A DNA stretch of 55,778 nt from Muribaculaceae bacterium (GCA_029071345.1 JAIEAO010000080.1:1-55778), one strand, 5' to 3'; shown: positions 20,655-29,807, counted from the stretch's first letter. Notes: a model not told the origin generated them from the letters alone. Made by a program: numbers and translations.

Positions 20655-22013
20655 ATGAAACGTAGAAAAATGGTTATATCCGCCACCGTGCTGACTGCAT
20701 TGTGTGCGCTTGCAGCTCCCGTAAAGCGAAATGTGGTGGATGAAGTGGCGTGGATAGTAGGTGACGAACCGATCTATCGCTCCGAGATAGAAGAGATGTA
20801 TACCCAGATGCGATCAGAGGGTCAGAATATTCCGGGCGATCCCTATTGCGTGATTCCGGAGAGAATGGCGGTGGAGAAACTCTATCTTCATCAGGCCAAA
20901 CTTGACACCATTGAGGCTAATGAGGGGTGGGTGCAGAGCAATGTGGAGCAACGTCTTCAGTATTTTGTCAATAACCTCGGCTCAAAAGAAAAGGTAGAGG
21001 AATATTTCCATAAACCTTACGGACAGTTGCGTGAGTCGCTTGTGGATATGATCAGGAACAATTCCATCGTAGAGAATGTAAAGGGGAATATAACCAAGGA
21101 TATCAAGGCTACACCCAACGATGTCAGGAAATACTTCTCATCGCTTCCGGAGGATTCGATCCCTTACGTCCCGATGCAGGTGGAGGCACAGATCGTATCG
21201 ATCAAGCCTATCATCCCCGCTCAGGAGATCGAGGATGTGAAGGCCCGTCTTCGTGATTATGCGGATCGCGTGAACCGAGGAGAGGCGAAATTCTCTACTT
21301 TGGCTATCGCTTATAGTGAGGATCCGGGATCATCTATGCAGGGCGGCGAGATGGGTTATATGCCGAGAGCCGCTTTCGTGCCTGAGTTTGCGAATGTAGC
21401 GTTTAATCTCAACGATCCTAATAAGGTGTCGAGAATCGTGGAGACCGAGTTTGGTTATCACATCATCCAGCTTATCGATAAACGCGGCGATCAGGTGAAT
21501 GTGCGTCATATTCTTCTTACTCCGAAAGTGAGCACAAAAGACCTTACGGAAGCTACAGTGCGACTTGATTCGCTTCGCAAAGAGATCGTGGCAGGTAAAT
21601 ATACATTCGAGGATGCCGCACGTTACGTCTCACAGGATAAAGCTACGAAAAATAACAAGGGTATCATGATGAACGAAAACACGCTGAGTTCCCGGTTTGA
21701 AATGGGTGAACTTCCTGCTGAAGTGGCACGCCGTATCGAGCTGCTGAAGCCGGGTGAAGTTTCGGAAGCATTTATCATGAAAGATCAGAAGAGCAACAAG
21801 GATATCGTGGCGATGGTGAAACTGACTAATCGTATCCCGGGTCATAAGGCAAACCTTTCCGAAGATTACAACATGATCAAGAAAATGTATGAGGCAAAAC
21901 ATGAAAATGATGTGCTTCGCGAATGGGTTGAGAAGAAGATTAAAGATACATACGTCAAAATTTCCGACGACTGGAAAAATTGCGAATTCGAATACGACGG
22001 TTGGATTAAGTAA
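20655..22013 (+). CDS. SurA-like periplasmic peptidylprolyl isomerase
   Basis: FSTLAIAYSEDPGSSMQGGEMGYM...VSRIVETEFGYHIIQLIDKRGDQVNVRHILL; two parvulin domains. Confidence 0.9.
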   Translation: MKRRKMVISATVLTALCALAAPVKRNVVDEVAWIVGDEPIYRSEIEEMYTQMRSEGQNIPGDPYCVIPERMAVEKLYLHQAKLDTIEANEGWVQSNVEQRLQYFVNNLGSKEKVEEYFHKPYGQLRESLVDMIRNNSIVENVKGNITKDIKATPNDVRKYFSSLPEDSIPYVPMQVEAQIVSIKPIIPAQEIEDVKARLRDYADRVNRGEAKFSTLAIAYSEDPGSSMQGGEMGYMPRAAFVPEFANVAFNLNDPNKVSRIVETEFGYHIIQLIDKRGDQVNVRHILLTPKVSTKDLTEATVRLDSLRKEIVAGKYTFEDAARYVSQDKATKNNKGIMMNENTLSSRFEMGELPAEVARRIELLKPGEVSEAFIMKDQKSNKDIVAMVKLTNRIPGHKANLSEDYNMIKKMYEAKHENDVLREWVEKKIKDTYVKISDDWKNCEFEYDGWIK

Positions 22014-22021
22014 AGTTCAGA

Positions 22022-24190
22022 GTGATATCTAAGACTCCCAGAATGATAGTGTTTCTCCTGATAGCCATAGCGCTGTCGGGAGGAATCTCTGTTATGAATT
22101 CTCAAAACGCGCAACAGAAAAAGAAGAAAGAGACTCAGGAGAGTTTCACGCGACCGAAGCCTACGCAGCCGATTAAGCCGACAATACCGTCGGTGAACCG
22201 TTATCAGGACGATAAGGTCTTTCTTGAGAATGCGGATTCATTGTTCCGTCCGGCTCTTGATACGGCTGAAGTGCAGATCGTGAAGGGGAGTGTAGTGTTT
22301 CGTCAGGGGGGGATGTGGATGTATTGCGATTCGGCATACTATTTCCCTAATAGAAACTCACTTGATGCTTTTGGAAATGTAGAGATGCGGCAGGGCGATA
22401 CACTCTTTGTCTATGCCGACAAGCTTTTCTACAACGGAGCGTTGCGTCATGCGGTGCTTACTCACGGCCCTTCGCGTAATAATGTGACGCTCAAAGACCC
22501 GAAGGTGACTTTGACCACCGACAGCCTCGATTACGATATGAATGAGGAGTTGGGTTGGTACACCACTGGAGGCCGACTGGAAGATGACCTCAATGTGCTG
22601 ACTTCAATCTACGGTCGTTATTCTCCGGCTACGAAAATAGCTGTGTTCGAGGATGATGTGGAGTTGGTGAATACGAAGGATGGTTTCAAGATGTATACCA
22701 ACGAGTTGGAATATAACACCGACACTCATATCGCGGTCATCAATTCTGAAACAAGAATCGAAGGTGCCAATGATACGATCCTGACCACGGCCGGAAGATA
22801 TAACACCCAGACGGACAACGCAGTGCTCACGGCTCGATCAACGATCCTGCATCGTGATAGCTCCATGAATGTGGTGACACTCGAAGGGGATTCGATCATC
22901 TATGACAAGGCATCCCGCATCAGCAGGGCGTATATGTTCCGGGATGCGCTGAAGAATCCTCAGCCGATGGTGCTTAACGATACAGCCAATAAGATGACAC
23001 TGATAGGTGGCTATGGTGAATATGATGATTCTTTGCGACGGGCTTACTCTACGGAGTATCCGCTGCTTATCGAATATTCGCAGGCAGACACATTATTTCT
23101 GCGGGCTGATACAATCATGACCTTGATAAGGGTGGAATATGTCTGGCCCGACAGCCTTGCCCATGAATGGTCGTCAGAGACTCGTGAACGGCTGAAAGGA
23201 TACACCTCATTGGCTGATATGGGTAAAGATATTCATATCACTCTCGAAACTGTTCCCGAGGGTTATCGCGAGCCGGGGAAAGGGGGTAAGCCTGTAGGAT
23301 TCGAGGTAAAGCCAAAGAGTAGCACACCGAAACCCGTGGCGCCGGATATTCCTGCGGATCCCTCTGAAGAAGTAGAGTTGGAGGAGGAATCGCATGACAA
23401 TGATTCGTTAGCGAAAAAGACAGATATAGCGAAACTTGATAAAGATTCGATTTCAGAAGTGAAAGTTGACACAACACCCAAGCCTCGTCTTGATAAGTTG
23501 GGTCGAGATTCAACGTTTCTGATTCCGAAAGATTTCCATATTGCAAAGGCTATCGGAAGAGCCCGCTTCTTCCGTCAGGATCTTCAGGGAGTGGCCGACA
23601 CAATCATCTATCAGGAATATGACTCGATGCTGTATCTTATCCGCAAACCGATAGTATGGAATGAAGACAAGCAGATCTATGGCGAACAGATAGACGTTCA
23701 TTTCAACGATTCGACGGTTGACAAGGCAGTAATGCCAAGAAATGGATTCATGGCCGAAAGCATCGGTGAGGATTTCTATAATCAACTTGCCGGAAAGAAG
23801 ATGGTGGCCTATTTTGAAAACTCCGAACTGACGCGCCTTGAGGTAGAAGGAAATGTGGAGACAATATTTCTGCCGCAGGAGAATGATTCTACCTACAATA
23901 AACTTGTGAACGTGGAGAGTTCATACCTGACGATGGATATGAAAGACCGCGTGCTCAGCAAATTGAAGTTCTGGCCTGAAACCACCGGCACGATGACACC
24001 TCTTTTCCTTGTTAAGAAATCGCAGATGTATCTTAACGGATTCCGCTGGTATGACGCTTTGCGTCCGCGCCGTGAATGGTATGGCGACCGCTGGAGATGG
24101 ATTGACGATCTCGGAGAGGTGCCCGAACTACTCGATGAATATTTCAAGGATACTTCCAAAGCATCGAAGATGTCGCCTGCGATTCAATAA
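22022..24190 (+). CDS. OstA-like/LptA-domain protein
   Basis: Repeats of the form GSVVFRQGGMWMYCDSAYYFPNRNSLDAFGNVEMRQGDTLFVYADKLFYNG, typical of Bacteroidetes OstA-like proteins. Confidence 0.85.
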   Translation: MISKTPRMIVFLLIAIALSGGISVMNSQNAQQKKKKETQESFTRPKPTQPIKPTIPSVNRYQDDKVFLENADSLFRPALDTAEVQIVKGSVVFRQGGMWMYCDSAYYFPNRNSLDAFGNVEMRQGDTLFVYADKLFYNGALRHAVLTHGPSRNNVTLKDPKVTLTTDSLDYDMNEELGWYTTGGRLEDDLNVLTSIYGRYSPATKIAVFEDDVELVNTKDGFKMYTNELEYNTDTHIAVINSETRIEGANDTILTTAGRYNTQTDNAVLTARSTILHRDSSMNVVTLEGDSIIYDKASRISRAYMFRDALKNPQPMVLNDTANKMTLIGGYGEYDDSLRRAYSTEYPLLIEYSQADTLFLRADTIMTLIRVEYVWPDSLAHEWSSETRERLKGYTSLADMGKDIHITLETVPEGYREPGKGGKPVGFEVKPKSSTPKPVAPDIPADPSEEVELEEESHDNDSLAKKTDIAKLDKDSISEVKVDTTPKPRLDKLGRDSTFLIPKDFHIAKAIGRARFFRQDLQGVADTIIYQEYDSMLYLIRKPIVWNEDKQIYGEQIDVHFNDSTVDKAVMPRNGFMAESIGEDFYNQLAGKKMVAYFENSELTRLEVEGNVETIFLPQENDSTYNKLVNVESSYLTMDMKDRVLSKLKFWPETTGTMTPLFLVKKSQMYLNGFRWYDALRPRREWYGDRWRWIDDLGEVPELLDEYFKDTSKASKMSPAIQ

Positions 24191-24241
24191 ATGATTTTGC
24201 CGACCGGGATAATTCCCAAACTTAATGATGAAAGACATAAA

Positions 24242-26134
24242 ATGACCGATATAATTAGATTATTGCCTGATTCTGTGGCTAACCAGATAGCAGCCGGCGA
24301 AGTGATACAGCGTCCTTCTTCGGCCATAAAGGAGCTTGTGGAAAATGCTGTGGATGCCGGAGCCACTGATGTGAAGATTGTGGTGAAAGATTCAGGGAAG
24401 ACTATGATTCAGGTAATCGACAACGGATGCGGAATGTCGGAGACAGATGCACGCATGGCGTTCGAGCGTCATGCCACCTCCAAGATCCGTAGTGCCGATG
24501 ATCTTTTTACGCTCTGCACGATGGGATTCCGAGGAGAGGCTCTCCCTTCGATATGTGCGATCTCGGAGGTGGATATCCGCACCCGCCGCGCCGAGGATAG
24601 TCTGGGTACACATCTGATCATCGCCGGAAGCAAAGTCGAGCTCCAGGAGCCGTGCGTGTGCGATAAGGGTACGGTGATAACGGTCAAGAAACTATTTTTC
24701 AATGTTCCGGCCCGACGAAAATTCCTTAAGAGCGACAGTTGGGAGTTGACAAGCATCATCCATGAGTTCGAGAGAATGGCATTGGTTAACAATAATGTCA
24801 GGATGTCGCTTGATACCGGTAAGAAAGTGATCGATCTGCGCGCGGGCTCGTTCAAGCAGAGGATCGTGGATATGTGGAAACAGAATCTCGACAGCCAGAT
24901 TCTTCCGATTAATGTCGACACAGCTTTGGTGAAGATCGAGGGTTTTGTGTCAAGACCTGAATTTGCACGCCGCCGCAATCCGTTGCAATTCCTCATTGCC
25001 AACGGTCGCAATATGCGTCACGCATATTTCCATAAAGCAATACTCGGTTGCTACGAATCGCTGATCGCTCCTGATACGCAGCCGTGTTATTTCATAAAAT
25101 TTACCGTTGACCCCAAGACGGTGGATGTGAATCGTAGCCCGACAAAAGATGATATAAAATTTGAATACGAGCAGCAGATCTGGCCCATTCTTCAGGCTTC
25201 GATCAAGGCGGCATTAGGTAAGTTTTCGGCAGTGCCGTCGATTGATTTTACGTCGGATGCTATCCCGGTGCGACCTCTAAAAGCCGGCGAACTGCCTAAA
25301 GAGCCGGTGATCGAAGGCGCGAAGAGTTATAATCCGTTTAAATCGGAATATGACCGCAAACCCTCCACATCCAACTGGGAGGCTCTGTATGAGAATTTCA
25401 AGAAAGGGGATGGTCAGAGTTTCGGGCAGCTGGCAGCTTCACACGCTAAATCGGTATCTATGTATGAGCACATTCCTGAGCCTGAGGATATTCATGAACA
25501 GGAAGAATCCGAAATTGAATCGACCTTGTTTAAAAAGGAAGAGAAGGGAGATGTAGCTCCGATCTGTATGCAGTATGCCGGAAAATATATCCTCACATCC
25601 TCTCGCAACGGCCTGCTGATCATAGACCAGCATCGCGCTCATGTCAGGATACTTTATGAAGAGTATATGCGCAGGGTTGAGAAGATGGAGGTAGTGTCGC
25701 AAAGCGTGATGTTTCCCGAATCAATCCAGCTCGACGAAGTGCAACGGGCTGCATTGGAAGAGATTGAAGATGATCTGAAACGTCTCGGATTTTCACTTGA
25801 ATACGAATCGGAAGATACATGGCTCCTCACCGCATTGCCGGCAATGCTGAAAAAGGGGAGCGGGAAAGATGTAGTGCTTCGTGTGCTTGATTCAGTCACC
25901 GAAGATTCCGCAAACTATGGCAAAGATCATAAAAGCAACATCTCGATAGCCGGAAAAGTCGCTTTGATGATGGCCCGTGCGTCGGCAATTCATCGAGGCG
26001 ACAAGCTCTCCACCACCGAGATGGAGCATATATGCGCTCAGCTGTTCGCACTCAGCGACCCGGCCCTGACCCCCAACGGCAACCGTATCTTCTACCTCCT
26101 TGCTCCCACCCACCTCGACTCCCTCTTCCAATAA
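24242..26134 (+). CDS. mutL: DNA mismatch repair protein MutL
   Basis: MTDIIRLLPDSVANQIAAGEVIQRPSSAIKELVENAVDAGATDV start motif (internal to the track ORF starting at 24191), GFRGEALPSI, C-terminal dimerisation domain. Confidence 0.96.
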   Translation: MTDIIRLLPDSVANQIAAGEVIQRPSSAIKELVENAVDAGATDVKIVVKDSGKTMIQVIDNGCGMSETDARMAFERHATSKIRSADDLFTLCTMGFRGEALPSICAISEVDIRTRRAEDSLGTHLIIAGSKVELQEPCVCDKGTVITVKKLFFNVPARRKFLKSDSWELTSIIHEFERMALVNNNVRMSLDTGKKVIDLRAGSFKQRIVDMWKQNLDSQILPINVDTALVKIEGFVSRPEFARRRNPLQFLIANGRNMRHAYFHKAILGCYESLIAPDTQPCYFIKFTVDPKTVDVNRSPTKDDIKFEYEQQIWPILQASIKAALGKFSAVPSIDFTSDAIPVRPLKAGELPKEPVIEGAKSYNPFKSEYDRKPSTSNWEALYENFKKGDGQSFGQLAASHAKSVSMYEHIPEPEDIHEQEESEIESTLFKKEEKGDVAPICMQYAGKYILTSSRNGLLIIDQHRAHVRILYEEYMRRVEKMEVVSQSVMFPESIQLDEVQRAALEEIEDDLKRLGFSLEYESEDTWLLTALPAMLKKGSGKDVVLRVLDSVTEDSANYGKDHKSNISIAGKVALMMARASAIHRGDKLSTTEMEHICAQLFALSDPALTPNGNRIFYLLAPTHLDSLFQ

Positions 26135-26160
26135 ACTTAAACATTGACAGATACATTTTA

Positions 26161-26313
26161 ATGGAACAATTATTAAATGATAATACATTAACTAATCGTA
26201 TATGTAGAGGATTGCTACAAGTAAAAATGATTAAAGAAGGTAAATTACCGAGAAAATCAATAGATGAAATATTAGAGAATATCAATAAGGTTAGGGAAAA
26301 TGATGGGAAATAA
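26161..26313 (+). CDS. Small hypothetical protein (50 aa), first gene of an overlapping small-gene pair
   Basis: ORF MEQLLNDNTLTNRICRGLLQVKMIKEGKLPRKSIDEILENINKVRENDGK; overlaps the next reading frame by 14 nt. Confidence 0.5.
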   Translation: MEQLLNDNTLTNRICRGLLQVKMIKEGKLPRKSIDEILENINKVRENDGK

Positions 26314-26566
26314 TGGTGTTATTGAAGCCTTAAATAGAGGGGATTACTATAATAAGCAATTAATTGACATTGTGAGATGAGGACAGATTGGGGCTATTGC
26401 GTGTCACATTGCCAAGAAGTTAAGTATTACTCCCTTGCAAGCTCTAAAGGATTTCTACAGAAGTAAAACTTGTCAGAAATTTCATAACAGGGCAACCGGC
26501 ATTTATCTATATAGCGATTTATATATCGCTGACTCCTATCTTGAAGAAATAGGGATGCTCCCATAA
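26300..26566 (+). pseudogene. Small gene interrupted by an in-frame TGA (DUF3791-like small-protein type, tentative)
   Basis: Frame reads MMGNNGVIEALNRGDYYNKQLIDIVR*GQIGAIACHIAKKLSITPLQALKDFYRSKTCQKFHNRATGIYLYSDLYIADSYLEEIGMLP*; one TGA at 26378-26380 splits an otherwise open 88-codon frame. Confidence 0.6.
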
Positions 26567-26576
26567 GTGAAAAATA

Positions 26577-26618
26577 GGGCTGATTCTCGTGTCGGGATTC
26601 AGCCCAATTTTTTTTTAA
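26577..26618 (+). terminator. Rho-independent terminator
   Basis: GGGCTGA...TCAGCCC followed by AATTTTTTTTT. Confidence 0.75.
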
Positions 26619-26711
26619 TGTAATTGTAACTCTTAGGACGGTTCCAATTACATACCTTTGTTTATGTAGAAAAAACTGCCTTATCTAAGCGTCTAATCAA
26701 AAATAATTTGT

Positions 26712-26719
26712 TAACTTTG
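26712..26719 (+). promoter_or_regulatory. -7 promoter element for the structured RNA
   Basis: TAACTTTG matches TAnnTTTG. Confidence 0.5.
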
Positions 26720-26724
26720 CCAAA

Positions 26725-26993
26725 CTTATGTGGAAGAGAAATTCCACAAGGTTAGAAAAGTGTCAAGCTTTCTTTCTCAGACAAACGAATCGCCAATTCA
26801 ACAAAGGACTGAGACAGAGTGAGATTAGACGCTCTTTCTGTGTTGTCGTATATGCTACTGCGACATTTTAGTCGCATACCTGTATACACAATTCAGAGGG
26901 GCAGTTTATTCTACCCTCAAATATCATTCAGTCCGTGGCTTTGGCGAGCCTGTTTGTCTATGATAGAGGTAAGATGAATTCCCCTCTTTTCTT
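26725..26993 (+). ncRNA. Candidate structured ncRNA or long leader RNA, with terminator
   Basis: Hairpin TGTGGAA/TTCCACA (26729-26748); long-range nested stems AGACAAAC/GTTTGTCT (26779-26786 with 26952-26959), CGCCAA/TTGGCG (26791-26796 with 26941-26946), GGACTGA/TCAGTCC (26806-26812 with 26928-26934); internal hairpins TGCGAC/GTCGCA and GAGGG/CCCTC; terminal AGAGG...CCTCTTTTCTT hairpin. Confidence 0.65.
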
Positions 26994-27051
26994 ATATCCA
27001 TACTATCGCCAAATTAGGGAATCAGGAGGCATAATATTTAGACTGATATAA

Positions 27052-28308
27052 ATGAATTTCCCTTACCTATTAAACCAGACAAGTAATAAAAAATTGAATT
27101 TATTTGTCGGAATAAGTCTAATTTTAGCTTTTGTAATCCGGTTTACATATACATCACTATTATATTATTCAGAGTCTAATCTATATCACACTTTTGAATA
27201 TAGTGAATTCTTGATTAATTTCCAGGGGGGATTTGTAAGAAGAGGTCTATTGGGTGAAATATTATATCAGTTGTATTTACTCTTCAATTATCCACTTATT
27301 CCTCTTCTGACGATTATTAGTTATATAGCTTTCTTTGCTGTCCTAATATTTTTCTTTTATAAATTTTATAGGCATAAATACTGTTGGTGGATATTGTTAT
27401 CTCCTTTATTTTTAGGATTTACAACTTATATAGTAAGGAAAGATTATATTCTCTATTGTATATTAATAGGATGCTTATATTTACTTCGTTTTTCAAATAC
27501 TAGGGTTTTGAAGCGTCTATATGCGTGTTTGCTGTTAATTTTGGGGCTTTATTTGCATGAAGCATTTATATTTTGGGGTTTTCCAATTTATGCTGTAATT
27601 TTATTATCAAAGAATCATAAACAACTATTAAACTGGATATTAGCATGTGTTCCCCTTGTAATTTTTGCATTACTATCCATTTTCAAAGGTAATACTGAAA
27701 TTGCTCATGGAATTGTTGATTCGTGGAATTCAGTAATTCCTGAAAAACCATTAAGCTATGCATTAAAAAATAGTATAGGTGCTTTAGGTTGGGAGACAAA
27801 AGATACTTTTTTAACTCATTTGAAATACAATATTAATATTTCAGGGGGTGGATATGGAATAATATTACTTCCGTTATATTTACTTGCCGGTTATTATATG
27901 TTTACCAATTTCTTATATGTCTTCAATAAGCAATCCATTGAAGATAAGAATGCAAGTAAATTAGCTATTTCTCTTGTGTATTCATTAATAATTGTATGTA
28001 TGATTCCGATGTTTACGGTTCTTAGTTGTGATACCGGACGTAATTTCCAGTATCTTTCTGTTGTAGCTTTTGCTACATTCTTAATTATTCCTCAAGAGCT
28101 TATAATATCAGCATTCCCTAATTGGTATAGAAGAACAATTATTAAATTTAATGATATGATATTTAAATTGCTTCCACCCAATAAGGGTCTAATGATAATA
28201 ATGCTATTATTCATAGGTATGAGCTCAGCATATTTTTCATTAGAATCGTGTTGGATTCATAGTGTTATAGGAACTATTAGCAAAGTAGCATTAAGTATCA
28301 TAATATAA
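27052..28308 (+). CDS. Polytopic membrane protein, polymerase- or GT-C-like (function unknown)
   Basis: 418 aa, about 10 hydrophobic segments, motif INFQGGFVRRGLLGEILY, AT-rich codons. Confidence 0.55.
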   Translation: MNFPYLLNQTSNKKLNLFVGISLILAFVIRFTYTSLLYYSESNLYHTFEYSEFLINFQGGFVRRGLLGEILYQLYLLFNYPLIPLLTIISYIAFFAVLIFFFYKFYRHKYCWWILLSPLFLGFTTYIVRKDYILYCILIGCLYLLRFSNTRVLKRLYACLLLILGLYLHEAFIFWGFPIYAVILLSKNHKQLLNWILACVPLVIFALLSIFKGNTEIAHGIVDSWNSVIPEKPLSYALKNSIGALGWETKDTFLTHLKYNINISGGGYGIILLPLYLLAGYYMFTNFLYVFNKQSIEDKNASKLAISLVYSLIIVCMIPMFTVLSCDTGRNFQYLSVVAFATFLIIPQELIISAFPNWYRRTIIKFNDMIFKLLPPNKGLMIIMLLFIGMSSAYFSLESCWIHSVIGTISKVALSIII

Positions 28309-28316
28309 CTTTTGAT

Positions 28317-29198
28317 ATGATTAGATCAATAATTTCCTTGATGCGTCCGCATCAATGGGTTAAGAATACTTTTGTGTTTTTGCCTCTGTTTTTTGGAGGC
28401 CAGTTGCTTGACGCATTATGTTGGCGGGAAGCTATTTTGACATTTATAGCTTTCTCATTTATAGCCAGTGCCGTTTATTGTCTTAATGATTTACGTGATT
28501 TGGAAGCCGATCGATTGCATCCAAAGAAATGTAAGCGGCCAATAGCTTCCGGCAAGATAAGACCGGTCAATGCTGTGATACTTATGATAGTCCTGGTGTT
28601 ATCAAGTCTGGCTATAAGTTATTTTACGCATGGATCATCTAACGTTAAGGTCTCACTTATTCTTTTGTTTTATTTCTGTTTAAACATATTATATTGTATT
28701 AAACTCAAACAATATGCCATAATAGACGTTTTCATCGTTTCTTTCGGTTTTGTACTACGTCTATTGGCCGGAGGGGTAGCATGTAGTATATGGCTTTCAC
28801 CGTGGATTGTGCTTATGACATTCCTTATAGCACTTTTCCTTGCATTTGCCAAAAGACGAGATGACGTTGTATTGTATGAAAATAATCGGATAAAAGTTCG
28901 TAAGAATGTAATACGATACAACTTGTCGTTTATGAATCAAACATTAGGACTTATCGGAGCGATAACTATCGTTTGCTATATCATGTATAGTGTTTCTCCT
29001 GAAGTAGAACTGCGTTTTGATAATAGATATGTATATGTTACCTCTGTTTTTGTATTAGCGGCCATTTTGCGTTATTTGCAGGTATCAATAGTTGATCAAC
29101 GAAGCGGAAGTCCTACAAAAGTATTGCTTCGTGACCGATTTATTCAGATGTGTCTGCTTCTATGGTTTGCTTCATTCGTAATTATATTATATTTATGA
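28317..29198 (+). CDS. UbiA family prenyltransferase, decaprenyl-phosphate phosphoribosyltransferase-like
   Basis: LMRPHQWVKNTFVFLPLFFGG, NDLRDLEADRLHPKKCKRPIASG Asp-rich motif, FAKRRDDVVL second motif. Confidence 0.85.
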   Translation: MIRSIISLMRPHQWVKNTFVFLPLFFGGQLLDALCWREAILTFIAFSFIASAVYCLNDLRDLEADRLHPKKCKRPIASGKIRPVNAVILMIVLVLSSLAISYFTHGSSNVKVSLILLFYFCLNILYCIKLKQYAIIDVFIVSFGFVLRLLAGGVACSIWLSPWIVLMTFLIALFLAFAKRRDDVVLYENNRIKVRKNVIRYNLSFMNQTLGLIGAITIVCYIMYSVSPEVELRFDNRYVYVTSVFVLAAILRYLQVSIVDQRSGSPTKVLLRDRFIQMCLLLWFASFVIILYL

Positions 29199-29776
29199 AG
29201 ATTGCTTTTTTTGATTTTGACGGTACCTTAACGCGTCACGATACTTTTATTAGATTTGCTAAATTCAGTGTGGGTAAAATGGCATTTTATAAAGCATTAA
29301 TAAAATCAATACCTGTGATTTGCCTATGGAAACTTGGTTTAAAGAGTAATTCCGATGCAAAGCAAACGCTATTCTCTCACCTATATAAGGGAATGGATTA
29401 TGGTTGGTTCAAAAAACTTGGTTATGCTTTCGCTCCAATGATTGACAATGATTCAAGACCAGAAATAATAGAGATTTTGAAACAGCATCAAAGAGATGGT
29501 CGTAAAATAATTATTGTCTCGGCAAGTATAGCCGATTGGATCAAACCCTGGGCTGAGAGTTATGGGATCGAGTGTGTCATCGGTACTGAAGTTGAGAAAG
29601 ATAAACATGGCCGGATTACGGGTCGATTTAAAACTAAAAATTGTCATGGCGCAGAGAAGGTATCAAGAATAAGAGAGCTATATCCAGAAATAGACACTTT
29701 TGAAACTTGGGCCTATGGTGATTCATCTGGCGACGATGCCATGCTATCCATTGTTAATCATCCTAATAGAGTTTAA
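29195..29776 (+). CDS. HAD-IB family phosphatase
   Basis: IAFFDFDGTLTRHDTF motif I, IIVSASIADWIKPW motif II, YGDSSGDDAML motif III. Internal start MKIAFFDF preferred over track start 29150. Confidence 0.85.
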   Translation: MKIAFFDFDGTLTRHDTFIRFAKFSVGKMAFYKALIKSIPVICLWKLGLKSNSDAKQTLFSHLYKGMDYGWFKKLGYAFAPMIDNDSRPEIIEILKQHQRDGRKIIIVSASIADWIKPWAESYGIECVIGTEVEKDKHGRITGRFKTKNCHGAEKVSRIRELYPEIDTFETWAYGDSSGDDAMLSIVNHPNRV

Positions 29777-29807
29777 TTTATAATTCATTATTTAATCTTT
29801 CATCAAG

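Noticed and set aside
26378-26380. TGA as a recoded (selenocysteine or readthrough) codon
   Set aside because: No selenocysteine insertion-like element or selenoprotein family was evident; a nonsense mutation in a small accessory gene is simpler.
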